Origin: an uncultured Collinsella sp.
Lineage (GTDB): Bacteria > Actinomycetota > Coriobacteriia > Coriobacteriales > Coriobacteriaceae
DNA: 20,283 nt
Assembly: GCA_902497025.1 (NCBI GenBank)
Contig: CABVDJ010000036.1
Coordinates: forward strand, 1 to 20,283
Reading direction: 5' to 3'
The position numbers were made by a program, and so were the translations under genes. Positions within the stretch are counted from its first letter, which is position 1, and every line of letters begins with the position of its first letter. Under the pieces are notes generated by a model. That model had not been told where the DNA came from and searched no databases. It was given only the letters and a program-made list of their open reading frames with translations. Below are positions 1-5,800 of the stretch, piece after piece.

Positions 1-1
1 C

Positions 2-781
2 GTCATAGACATCGACGGCGATACTGAGAGAGTCATTTACACATATCTCGGCGCCGTGTTTAAAGGGGTCAAAAAAGGAGCGGTGTTTTACGTGGCCCCG
101 CTCGGATTTGACACGGTTATTCACAGCAGGTCGACCGGGACGACCACTGATAGCGGCGCATTTGGGGACACGCCTCTTGCCTATAAAGGTCGCACATTTG
201 GGCTCACGCCGTCATGCCTAGGCTTTCTCAAGGAAATGGTCGCAGCCGGATTTAAGGTTCAGGTCAAAGTTAAGAAGATCGGAATGTACTCCGCGGGGAT
301 TCCCGAACTTGTCACCATGACCGCGGACCCGCGACTCCTGAAGCAGTGGTGGGAAAGACAAAAAATAACAACCGAGCCCGTTCCCTTCTCAGAAGAGAAC
401 GAACTACATATAAATGAGGGACGATACAGGGCGAGGATTTCAGAAATCAGGCAAAACCGAACCGGAATCGAGCTCCATGAGACCTCAAGCGAAGTGTGGA
501 TAGACGTTACGGAACGCAACTGGATCGCCGGAACACCGCCAATAGGAGATCTCCGCTTTACACCGAACTTCGAGATAATCCCGACACCAAAGGGTTCATC
601 CGCAAAGCCCCATATTAGGATCCTGGCGGGAAAGGAGCCGCTCGTAGAGATAAACGCGAGCAACCATAAGGTATACAAGCAGCTTACCGAATACAAAGAA
701 AGGCAGTGCCGCGCCTGTTATATGTATGACTACTTCCAAGACAGCAGCAACGCAACGAAGCTCTATCTCGTGTTTGACTAG
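2..781 (+). CDS. Unrecognised protein, 5' end cut by window edge
   Basis: The reading frame is open from the first bases of the window to the TAG at 779-781, giving about 260 visible residues. The true start probably lies outside; the GTG at 56 is internal to an already open frame and has no clear Shine-Dalgarno sequence. I do not recognise the family. The visible N-terminal part (a Gly-Val-Lys-Lys-Gly stretch, then Tyr-Lys-Gly-Arg-Thr-Phe-Gly, then a helix and an alternating Lys/Val strand) has the look of a HIRAN-like or small beta-barrel domain, but this is a weak impression. The C-terminal half is polar, with a Cys-Arg-Ala-Cys pair near the end and no membrane segment. It uses AGG, AGA and ATA codons freely and is clearly less GC-rich than the genes to its right. 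That fits cargo of the integrative element whose integrase follows. Function unknown. Confidence 0.75.
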   Translation, partial: VIDIDGDTERVIYTYLGAVFKGVKKGAVFYVAPLGFDTVIHSRSTGTTTDSGAFGDTPLAYKGRTFGLTPSCLGFLKEMVAAGFKVQVKVKKIGMYSAGIPELVTMTADPRLLKQWWERQKITTEPVPFSEENELHINEGRYRARISEIRQNRTGIELHETSSEVWIDVTERNWIAGTPPIGDLRFTPNFEIIPTPKGSSAKPHIRILAGKEPLVEINASNHKVYKQLTEYKERQCRACYMYDYFQDSSNATKLYLVFD

Positions 782-950
782 ACGAGAAGATCGCGGGGTT
801 CCCCTAGACGCCCATGTACCCGATGAGGACCCATTGACCGGTCTGCGGGCACCTCAATGCGCGAACGTCGTACTCGGATGCCAGGGAGTACGCGCACGGC
901 CTGAGCGTCGCAAACGGGACGGGGCCCGCGGCGCGGCAGGGTTTTTCAGG

Positions 951-964
951 TTTTTCCGGAAAAA
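951..964. repeat. Palindrome TTTTTCCGGAAAAA
   Basis: A perfect 14-base palindrome. AGG precedes it and A-ACCT follows it, which extends the symmetry with one bulged A. It lies in the 375-base gap (782-1156) between the partial gene and the integrase, where I see no credible coding region. It could be a protein-binding site, for example for an integrase accessory factor, or a weak hairpin. Function inferred only. Confidence 0.6.
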
Positions 965-998
965 CCTCCAACCGGCGCACCAAAACGCCAGTTGTTTC

Positions 999-1026
999 CC
1001 ATTTTGCTGACCCCAGCAAAATGGGC
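999..1026. repeat. 12-bp perfect hairpin upstream of the integrase
   Basis: CCCATTTTGCTG (999-1010) and CAGCAAAATGGG (1015-1026) are perfectly complementary around a 4-base loop. No T-run follows on either strand, so it is not a standard terminator. Its place about 130 bases before the integrase start suggests a regulatory or recombination site of the element. Confidence 0.65.
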
Positions 1027-1082
1027 AGGCGGCTGATTAAGTTGTTGTAGAAAACGCAGCGACTGCTCAAGACATAAAGAAA

Positions 1083-1116
1083 CCCCGTGCGGCAATCTTG
1101 GCGGATCCGCACGGGG
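1083..1116 (-). terminator. Terminator-like hairpin before the integrase
   Basis: CCCCGTGCGG (1083-1092) pairs perfectly with CCGCACGGGG (1107-1116). Read on the minus strand the stem is followed by TTTCTTTATG, a U-rich tail. On the plus strand the following bases are not T-rich. It therefore looks like a minus-strand terminator, although no minus-strand gene is evident just to its right. It may insulate the integrase. Confidence 0.45.
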
Positions 1117-1156
1117 CATATGCCCTCCGGCAAAAAGGGAAAGGCAGGACCATTAT

Positions 1157-2395
1157 ATGGCAAGCAACGATACTTCTAGGTCAAAACTCGGTTCCAAGCG
1201 CGAGGTCGCGCCCGGCAAGTGGGTGATCCGCGTCCAGGCGGGCTTCCGCGCGGACGGGCGCGTACGGCGCGTGTCGCGCACCGTGTACGGCACTGAGACT
1301 GAGGCCGATATCGCCATCACGCAGCTTGCGCAGGAGCTCGGTGTGTCCCAGGCGGCGCACGCGGGCGTGACGCTCGATATGTACTACTGGGGCGTGTTCC
1401 GCGACTCCCCCAGCAACCGCGGCAAACCACGCTCCAAGGCGAGCCTGCGCGAGTACGACGGCCAGATGGAGAACTACATCTCCCCCGTCCTGGGGAGCAT
1501 CGACATCTCCGAGATAACCCACGACATGATGCGCAGCTGCATCGAGCGCTCGGGCGCGCCGGCCAAGACCAAGACCACGCTGCGCGCCATCATGCGCCGC
1601 GCCTTCGACGACGGCTGGGTGACGGTGGAGCCCTTCCGCCGCCGCGTGATCGCCCCCAAGGCCAAGCAGGCGCCCGTGGAGCCGTGGAGCATCCCCGAGG
1701 CCGCCGAGGCGCTGCGCAAGCTCGCCGCCAGCGACGACCGCGCCGATCTGGTCATGAACGCCTACCTCATCCTGGGCCTGAGCGGCCTGCGCAAGGAGGA
1801 GGCGCTGGCCGTACGCCCGTGCGACCTCAAGGTCACCACGACCTACGACTTCGCCACGGGCCAGCCGACCGTCTCGGAGTACATCGAGGTCTGCCGAGCG
1901 TACACGGACGAGGACGGCGTGAAGGAGACCAAGAACGCCCATTCCGTGCGCACCGTGCCGGTTTTATTGGCCGGGCGCGAGCGCCTGCACCAGATCATGG
2001 ACGAGCTGCGCCCGAGCATAACCGTCGAGGGCGGCACTTCGGTTACGGAGCAGGTGCTGGAGTGGAGCGGGCAGCGCATCGTGAACATGCGCGGCGACAA
2101 CCTCGTGCGCGCGTGGCGGCGCATGTGCGTACGCCATGACCTGCGGTATATCCCTCCCAAGGCCCTGCGGCATACCTCCGAGACCATTATGGCGGCAAGC
2201 GACATCGACCCGCTGAGCATCATGGATCTGCACGGCCATACGGACCTGGGGACAGATTACCGCCATTACATCAAACCGGGTCTGGCGGAGCGCGAGAAGG
2301 CCGCCAGACAGGTCGGACGCGCCCTGCAGATCGTCGAGGGCGGCGGCGCGGACGACGGTTTTAATGGCACCGGCCTAGATGCCGAGACGCTCTAA
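1157..2395 (+). CDS. Tyrosine-recombinase integrase
   Basis: The product is a 412-residue phage-type site-specific recombinase. The N-terminal part (about 1-65) is rich in basic residues and fits an arm-binding or AP2-like DNA-binding region. A SAM-like core-binding domain follows (about 75-165), then the catalytic domain (about 180-390). Visible catalytic motifs are LSGLRKEEAL with the box I Arg near residue 212, KALRHT with the second Arg near 338, and HGHTDLGT with His near 358-360. The likely nucleophile is Tyr370 in a Tyr-Arg-His-Tyr run, with Tyr367 as the alternative. The usual first His of the HxLR box is Lys here. The ATG at 1157 opens the frame, with a modest AGGAC-type ribosome site upstream. 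The gene points at the 3' end of a tRNA-Lys gene 160 bases downstream, so that tRNA is the probable attachment site. It is more GC-rich than the gene to its left. Confidence 0.93.
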   Translation: MASNDTSRSKLGSKREVAPGKWVIRVQAGFRADGRVRRVSRTVYGTETEADIAITQLAQELGVSQAAHAGVTLDMYYWGVFRDSPSNRGKPRSKASLREYDGQMENYISPVLGSIDISEITHDMMRSCIERSGAPAKTKTTLRAIMRRAFDDGWVTVEPFRRRVIAPKAKQAPVEPWSIPEAAEALRKLAASDDRADLVMNAYLILGLSGLRKEEALAVRPCDLKVTTTYDFATGQPTVSEYIEVCRAYTDEDGVKETKNAHSVRTVPVLLAGRERLHQIMDELRPSITVEGGTSVTEQVLEWSGQRIVNMRGDNLVRAWRRMCVRHDLRYIPPKALRHTSETIMAASDIDPLSIMDLHGHTDLGTDYRHYIKPGLAEREKAARQVGRALQIVEGGGADDGFNGTGLDAETL

Positions 2396-2435
2396 AATGG
2401 CGTTCCCTAGGTCCATAACCTGCTAAATGCATAAA

Positions 2436-2469
2436 ACGCCCCCTGCCGCGCATAAACGGCAGGGGGCGT
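2436..2469 (-). terminator. GC-rich hairpin between integrase and tRNA-Lys
   Basis: ACGCCCCCTGCCG (2436-2448) and CGGCAGGGGGCGT (2457-2469) form a perfect 13-bp stem with an 8-base loop. On the minus strand it is followed by TTTATGC after the closing T, which gives a U-rich tail. On the plus strand A residues follow. It may act as a second, downstream terminator for the tRNA operon, or simply stop the integrase transcript by its stable stem. Confidence 0.55.
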
Positions 2470-2475
2470 AAAACG

Positions 2476-2493
2476 CGAACGGTAACGAACGGT
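2476..2493. repeat. Tandem CGAACGGT repeats, 10-bp period
   Basis: CGAACGGT occurs at 2476-2483 and again at 2486-2493, one helical turn apart, between the integrase and the tRNA-Lys 3' end. Short direct repeats here are typical of integrase arm-type binding sites. That role is inferred from position only. Confidence 0.4.
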
Positions 2494-2521
2494 TATGATT
2501 TGACTTCTTGGAAAACAAAAA

Positions 2522-2545
2522 AGGTCAGCGCCAAAGCGCTGACCT
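2522..2545 (-). terminator. Terminator of the tRNA operon
   Basis: AGGTCAGCGC (2522-2531) and GCGCTGACCT (2536-2545) form a perfect 10-bp stem with a 4-base loop. On the minus strand it runs straight into a T-rich tail (complement of 2513-2521). This is a textbook Rho-independent terminator 10 bases after the 3' end of the last tRNA. Confidence 0.9.
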
Positions 2546-2555
2546 GCATGTTCTT

Positions 2556-2631
2556 TGGTGGGCCGTCAGGGGGTCGAACCCTGGACCTTGGGATTAAGAG
2601 TCCCCTGCTCTACCAACTGAGCTAACGACCC
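2556..2631 (-). tRNA. tRNA-Lys (anticodon CTT), integrase-proximal copy
   Basis: The 76-base gene folds as a full cloverleaf. The acceptor stem is GGGTCGT/ACGGCCC, the D arm GCTC/GAGC, and the anticodon loop CTCTTAA gives CTT. The T stem is CAGGG/CCCTG with loop TTCGACC, and CCA is encoded. It differs from the neighbouring Lys copy at only one base, T-loop position 59 (plus-strand 2573). Its 3' end faces the integrase, so it is the likely integration target. Confidence 0.95.
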
Positions 2632-2635
2632 AAAG

Positions 2636-2661
2636 CTAAAGTCCGTTATGGCGGACTTTAG
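2636..2661. other. Hairpin in the spacer between the two tRNA-Lys genes
   Basis: CTAAAGTCCG (2636-2645) and CGGACTTTAG (2652-2661) pair perfectly around a 6-base loop. On the minus strand only a short GCTTT follows, so termination would be weak. It may be a processing signal in the tRNA precursor or an attenuator that lowers expression of the last tRNA. Confidence 0.5.
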
Positions 2662-2674
2662 AGGAGATATCGTG

Positions 2675-2750
2675 TGGTGGGCCGTCAGGGGTTCGAACCC
2701 TGGACCTTGGGATTAAGAGTCCCCTGCTCTACCAACTGAGCTAACGACCC
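2675..2750 (-). tRNA. tRNA-Lys (anticodon CTT), second copy
   Basis: This 76-base cloverleaf has encoded CCA and anticodon loop CTCTTAA. It is identical to the copy at 2556-2631 except for A in place of C at T-loop position 59. The two copies start exactly 119 bases apart, which points to a tandem duplication. Confidence 0.96.
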
Positions 2751-2772
2751 GATATCAACACGAAGCAAGAAC

Positions 2773-2850
2773 TGGGGTGGGTAAAGGGACTCGAACCCTC
2801 GACCTACGGGACCACAACCCGTCGCTCTAGCCAACTGAGCTACACCCACC
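2773..2850 (-). tRNA. tRNA-His (anticodon GTG)
   Basis: The anticodon loop TTGTGGT gives GTG, the histidine anticodon. The acceptor stem has the extra 5' G (position -1) opposite C73, the hallmark of tRNA-His, and CCA is encoded. It is first in the operon, 22 bases before the second tRNA-Lys in the direction of transcription. Confidence 0.96.
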
Positions 2851-2876
2851 GTGTCCTGTGCGCTTCGCGCTCGACT

Positions 2877-2905
2877 ATTATTGCAAGGAACGCCACGCGA
2901 TGCAA
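2877..2905 (-). promoter_or_regulatory. Promoter of the His-Lys-Lys tRNA operon
   Basis: On the minus strand, TTGCAT (complement of 2900-2905) is followed after exactly 17 bases by AATAAT (complement of 2877-2882). This gives sigma-70-like -35 and -10 boxes. Transcription would start about 15-20 bases before the mature tRNA-His. Confidence 0.7.
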
Positions 2906-2912
2906 GCCCCAA

Positions 2913-2931
2913 TTTTCAAGAATTTTGAAAA
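2913..2931. repeat. Inverted repeat TTTTCAA-5-TTGAAAA
   Basis: A perfect 7-5-7 inverted repeat just upstream of the tRNA promoter -35 box and about 85 bases before the aminotransferase start. It could be an operator for either transcription unit. No regulator is identified. Confidence 0.35.
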
Positions 2932-3015
2932 GAGTTTTTCGAGCGCGTTTCGAGCAATTCCCACCGGTTCCATAGGAGTAAACTTGCCCCACTGCAAATC
3001 CTCGAAAGGACCGGC

Positions 3016-4197
3016 ATGAAAGAACTCTCCAACCGCACAGCAACATTTACCGATTCGGTCATCCGCCGCATGACACGCATCTCCAATAAGTACGATGCCG
3101 TCAACCTGTCGCAGGGCTTCCCCGACTTCGATCCTCCGGCGCAGCTGCTCAACAGCCTGAGCACCATCGCCGCCGACCCCAAGCCGCTCTACCACCAGTA
3201 CTCCATTACCTGGGGCTCCCAGGCCATGCGCGAGGCGCTCGCCGCCAAACAGGAGCACTTTATGGGCATGCCGATCGACCCCAACCAGAATATCGTGGTC
3301 ACCTGCGGCTCCACCGAGGCCATGATGGCCGCCATGATGACGGTTACGAACCCCGGAGACAAGGTCGTCATCTTCTCGCCGTTCTACGAGAACTACGGCG
3401 CTGACACCATTCTCTCGGGTGCCGAGCCCATCTATGTGCCGCTCAACCCGCCCACGTTCGACTTTGACCGCGAGACGCTCGAGGCAGCCTTCCGCGACAA
3501 CGACCCCAAGGCCATCGTCCTGTGCAACCCTTCCAACCCTTGCGGCAAGGTCTTTACGCGCGAGGAGCTCACCTTCATCGCCGACCTCTGCAAAAAGTAC
3601 GACGCCTACTGCATTACCGACGAGGTATACGAGCACATCGTCTACGCGCCCCACGAGCACGTCTATATGGCCACGCTGCCCGGCATGTTCGAGCGAACCA
3701 TCAGCTGCAGCTCGCTGTCTAAGACGTACTCCATCACCGGTTGGCGCCTGGGCTACACCATCGCCCCGGCCCAGATCACCGAGCGTATCAAGAAGGTCCA
3801 CGACTTTCTCACCGTGGGTGCCGCCGCTCCCCTGCAGGAAGCCGTTGTCACCGCCCTCAACTTCGACGACAGCTATTACGATGAGGTCCTTGACCTCTAT
3901 ACCGCCAAACGCGACCTGTTCTGCCAGGGACTCGACAGCATCGGTCTTGAGCATAACGTGCCGCAGGGCGCCTACTACGTCATGATGGACATCTCAGAGT
4001 TTGGCTATGCCAGCGACCTCGAGTTCTGTGAAGACCTCGCGTCTAAAGTGGGTGTGGGCGCCGTGCCCGGCTCGAGCTTCTTCCGCGAGCCCGTCAACCA
4101 TCTGATTCGTTTCCACTTTGCCAAGCGAGACGAGACGCTTAACGCGGCGCTGGAGAACCTCAAGTCGCTACGTGATAAAATCAAGCCGCGCGGGTAA
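3016..4197 (+). CDS. PLP-dependent class I aminotransferase
   Basis: This is a 393-residue fold-type I aminotransferase. The LSQGFPDFDPP motif near residue 30, NPSNPCGKV near 170, and SLSKTYSITGWRLGY with the PLP-binding Lys at 236 are clear. A C-terminal substrate Arg lies in a Leu-Ile-Arg-Phe motif. From memory, the overall pattern is closest to the YbdL / kynurenine-glutamine transaminase-like branch, which often uses methionine, aromatic amino acids or aspartate with 2-oxo acids. The exact substrate cannot be told from sequence alone. The ATG at 3016 has a good AAAGGA ribosome site about 8 bases upstream. The gene stands alone between the divergent tRNA operon and its own terminator. Annotation as aspartate aminotransferase would be the common automated choice. 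Confidence 0.92.
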   Translation: MKELSNRTATFTDSVIRRMTRISNKYDAVNLSQGFPDFDPPAQLLNSLSTIAADPKPLYHQYSITWGSQAMREALAAKQEHFMGMPIDPNQNIVVTCGSTEAMMAAMMTVTNPGDKVVIFSPFYENYGADTILSGAEPIYVPLNPPTFDFDRETLEAAFRDNDPKAIVLCNPSNPCGKVFTREELTFIADLCKKYDAYCITDEVYEHIVYAPHEHVYMATLPGMFERTISCSSLSKTYSITGWRLGYTIAPAQITERIKKVHDFLTVGAAAPLQEAVVTALNFDDSYYDEVLDLYTAKRDLFCQGLDSIGLEHNVPQGAYYVMMDISEFGYASDLEFCEDLASKVGVGAVPGSSFFREPVNHLIRFHFAKRDETLNAALENLKSLRDKIKPRG

Positions 4198-4222
4198 GGA
4201 CGGCCCGGCAACTAAAGCAACC

Positions 4223-4263
4223 AAAGAAGCCCCGCACCGCCCGCCGCGTTGCGAGGCTTCTTT
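4223..4263 (+). terminator. Terminator after the aminotransferase
   Basis: AAAGAAGCC (4223-4231) pairs with GGCTTCTTT (4255-4263), with inner CGCA/TGCG pairing and a trailing T-rich end. It lies 25 bases after the stop codon. Confidence 0.75.
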
Positions 4264-4271
4264 CTATAGCG

Positions 4272-4300
4272 CTTTCTTAAATGGTTTAGAGCTCTATACT
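4272..4300 (+). promoter_or_regulatory. Candidate promoter of the ROK kinase gene
   Basis: TATACT at 4295-4300 is a good -10 box. The -35 region 17 bases upstream (CTTTCT) is poor. Transcription would start near 4307, about 30 bases before the start codon. Confidence 0.4.
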
Positions 4301-4338
4301 TTAGTCACGGAGCAACTCGTCCCAGAGAGAGGAATACT

Positions 4339-5229
4339 ATGGCAGAGCAGCAGCTTATCGGAGCGCTCGAGGCCGGTGGCACCAAGATGGTCTGCGCCAC
4401 GGGCTATGCGGACGGTACGGTCCTAGAGCGCGAGCAAATCGCGACCACGACCCCGCAGGAGACCGTCGAGGCCGTCAACGCGTGGTTTGCCGACAAGGGC
4501 ATCGCCGCGCTGGGCATCGGCGCATTTGGCCCCACCGCAGTCAACCCCGCCTCGCCCCAATACGGCAAGATCCTAGAGACGCCAAAAACGGCATGGCGCT
4601 ACTTTGACCTGCTGGGCACTATCCAAAACGAGCTCAATATCCCCTGCGGCTACGATACCGACGTCAACGTCGCCTGCCTAGGCGAGGTCACGTTTGGTTG
4701 CGCCAAGGGCCTTACCGATGTGGTCTACCTGACCATCGGCACCGGTGTGGGCGCCGGCGTGCTCTCGGGCGGTAAGCTCGTACACGGCATGATGCATCCC
4801 GAGGCCGGCCACATCCTGGTCACGCGCGACCCGCGCGACACCATCGGCGAGCATAGCGCTTGCCCCTTCCATGACAACTGCCTCGAGGGCCTCATCGCCG
4901 GCCCCGGCGTTAAAAAGCGCTGGGATGGCAAGAGCGCCGGAGACATGGCCGATGACCCAGAGGCCATGGACCTGCTCGCAGGCTATCTAGCACAGGCGCT
5001 CATGACCTACACGCTGTGCTACGCGCCGCAAAAGATCATCATCGGCGGCGGTGTGGCCGACCACACCCCCATCGTGCCGCTCGCACGCAAAAAGTGTGCC
5101 GAGATGCTCAACGGCTATATCGTCACGCCCGAGGTCAACGACATCGATAACTACATCGTCAACAACAGCCTCGAGGGCAAGCAGGGCATTATGGGCTGCC
5201 TGGCCCTGGGCGCACAGGCGCTTCAGTAG
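4339..5229 (+). CDS. ROK-family sugar kinase, fructokinase-like
   Basis: The product is a 296-residue cytoplasmic kinase that probably phosphorylates fructose with ATP. The N-terminal phosphate-binding motif is GALEAGGTKM (residues 8-17). The catalytic Asp is Asp108 in DTDVN, followed by a CLGE motif, and TIGTGVGAG is the second glycine-rich ATP-binding loop. The zinc site of the fructokinase-type ROK branch is present: His158 in HPEAGH, then Cys175, His178 and Cys181 in CPFHDNC. Length and motif order match Bacillus fructokinases of the GmuE/ScrK type. The ATG follows AGAGAGG at good spacing. It is a single-gene unit bounded by terminators, and no sugar transporter or sucrose hydrolase is adjacent, so the sugar is inferred from the family. 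Mannose or another hexose is possible. Confidence 0.9.
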   Translation: MAEQQLIGALEAGGTKMVCATGYADGTVLEREQIATTTPQETVEAVNAWFADKGIAALGIGAFGPTAVNPASPQYGKILETPKTAWRYFDLLGTIQNELNIPCGYDTDVNVACLGEVTFGCAKGLTDVVYLTIGTGVGAGVLSGGKLVHGMMHPEAGHILVTRDPRDTIGEHSACPFHDNCLEGLIAGPGVKKRWDGKSAGDMADDPEAMDLLAGYLAQALMTYTLCYAPQKIIIGGGVADHTPIVPLARKKCAEMLNGYIVTPEVNDIDNYIVNNSLEGKQGIMGCLALGAQALQ

Positions 5230-5312
5230 CAGACGCACCCACAGGGCGTGGCGCGCCCGGCAAATCCGACCTACGGAACGACGCCACCACGCCTCATATA
5301 AGCCCTCAAATA

Positions 5313-5358
5313 AAAAAGGCCGCCTAGGACCAAACAATACGTCCTAGGCGGCCTTTTT
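5313..5358. terminator. Strong bidirectional terminator, kinase / vanZ-like
   Basis: An 18-bp perfect stem (5313-5330 with 5341-5358) is built on GGCCGCCTAGGAC and its complement, with a 10-base loop. It has A5 on one flank and T5 on the other, so it works on both strands. It separates the convergent kinase and VanZ-like genes. The last codons and the TAG stop of the VanZ-like gene (5344-5346) lie inside the stem. Confidence 0.92.
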
Positions 5359-5793
5359 AGCGCACATCAGCGACCGTAAGAGATATCGGAGCACAACGCC
5401 CGTTGCCGCTCCACAGCAGTCGATCATCACATCGGTGATCATGCCGGCGCGTCCCGGCACAAAGAGCTGAATCGTCTCGTCGATCGAGGGAATCAGCAGC
5501 AGGAACACCGCCGTGGGCAGCAGCACGTCAAAGGTGCGCCGTCCCTCAAAATCAAAGGCGTGCGTTGCCAGGATGCCGAGCACCATATACTCGGTAAAAT
5601 GCGCGCACTTGCGAACAACAAAGTTGGTCACCCATTCATATGGAAGTCCCACGCCGTGCAGGAAACCGCGGACAGCTTCCATGACCGTTAGGCTCAGCGA
5701 GCCCGACCCCGAGCCGGGAACCAACGAATTGCCCCAGATCAAGAGCGCCATCAGGCAGGTCACGACCGCCCATTTTCGATTGATCTTAACCAT
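5344..5793 (-). CDS. VanZ-like integral membrane protein
   Basis: The 149-residue product has four predicted hydrophobic segments, at about 8-22, 66-80, 90-106 and 120-138. The VanZ-family signature is present: RKCAHFTEYMVLG in the second segment, then Asp-Glu-Thr-Ile-Gln-Leu-Phe-Val-Pro-Gly-Arg-Ala, then DVMIDCCGAATG. VanZ proteins are small membrane proteins of unclear biochemistry; the prototype gives low-level teicoplanin resistance, while most homologues are not resistance genes. The start is only 7 bases after the stop of the upstream membrane-protein gene. A GGAGG sits inside that gene's last codons, so the two are probably translationally coupled. The C-terminus (Lys-Lys-Ala-Ala) is encoded within the terminator stem. 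There is no van operon context, so a resistance role is not supported. Confidence 0.88.
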   Translation of the reverse strand: MVKINRKWAVVTCLMALLIWGNSLVPGSGSGSLSLTVMEAVRGFLHGVGLPYEWVTNFVVRKCAHFTEYMVLGILATHAFDFEGRRTFDVLLPTAVFLLLIPSIDETIQLFVPGRAGMITDVMIDCCGAATGVVLRYLLRSLMCAKKAA

Positions 5794-5800
5794 GCAGAAG

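Noticed and set aside
726..1010. Plus-strand open frame of 94 codons overlapping the end of the first gene
   Set aside because: It runs out of frame through the end of the first gene and across the palindromes; no ribosome site or recognisable protein pattern.
804..1163. Minus-strand open frame of 119 codons overlapping the integrase start
   Set aside because: It overlaps the hairpins and the integrase start, has no ribosome site, and its composition (many Cys, Arg and Pro) looks like random translation.
2900..3015. T-box or riboswitch in the aminotransferase leader
   Set aside because: The leader is too short and shows no T-box sequence or recognised aptamer core; only a 7-5-7 inverted repeat is seen.
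5344..5793. Glycopeptide-resistance role for the VanZ-like gene
   Set aside because: No vanA/B-type ligase, dehydrogenase or dipeptidase genes are nearby; VanZ-like proteins are widespread without a resistance role.
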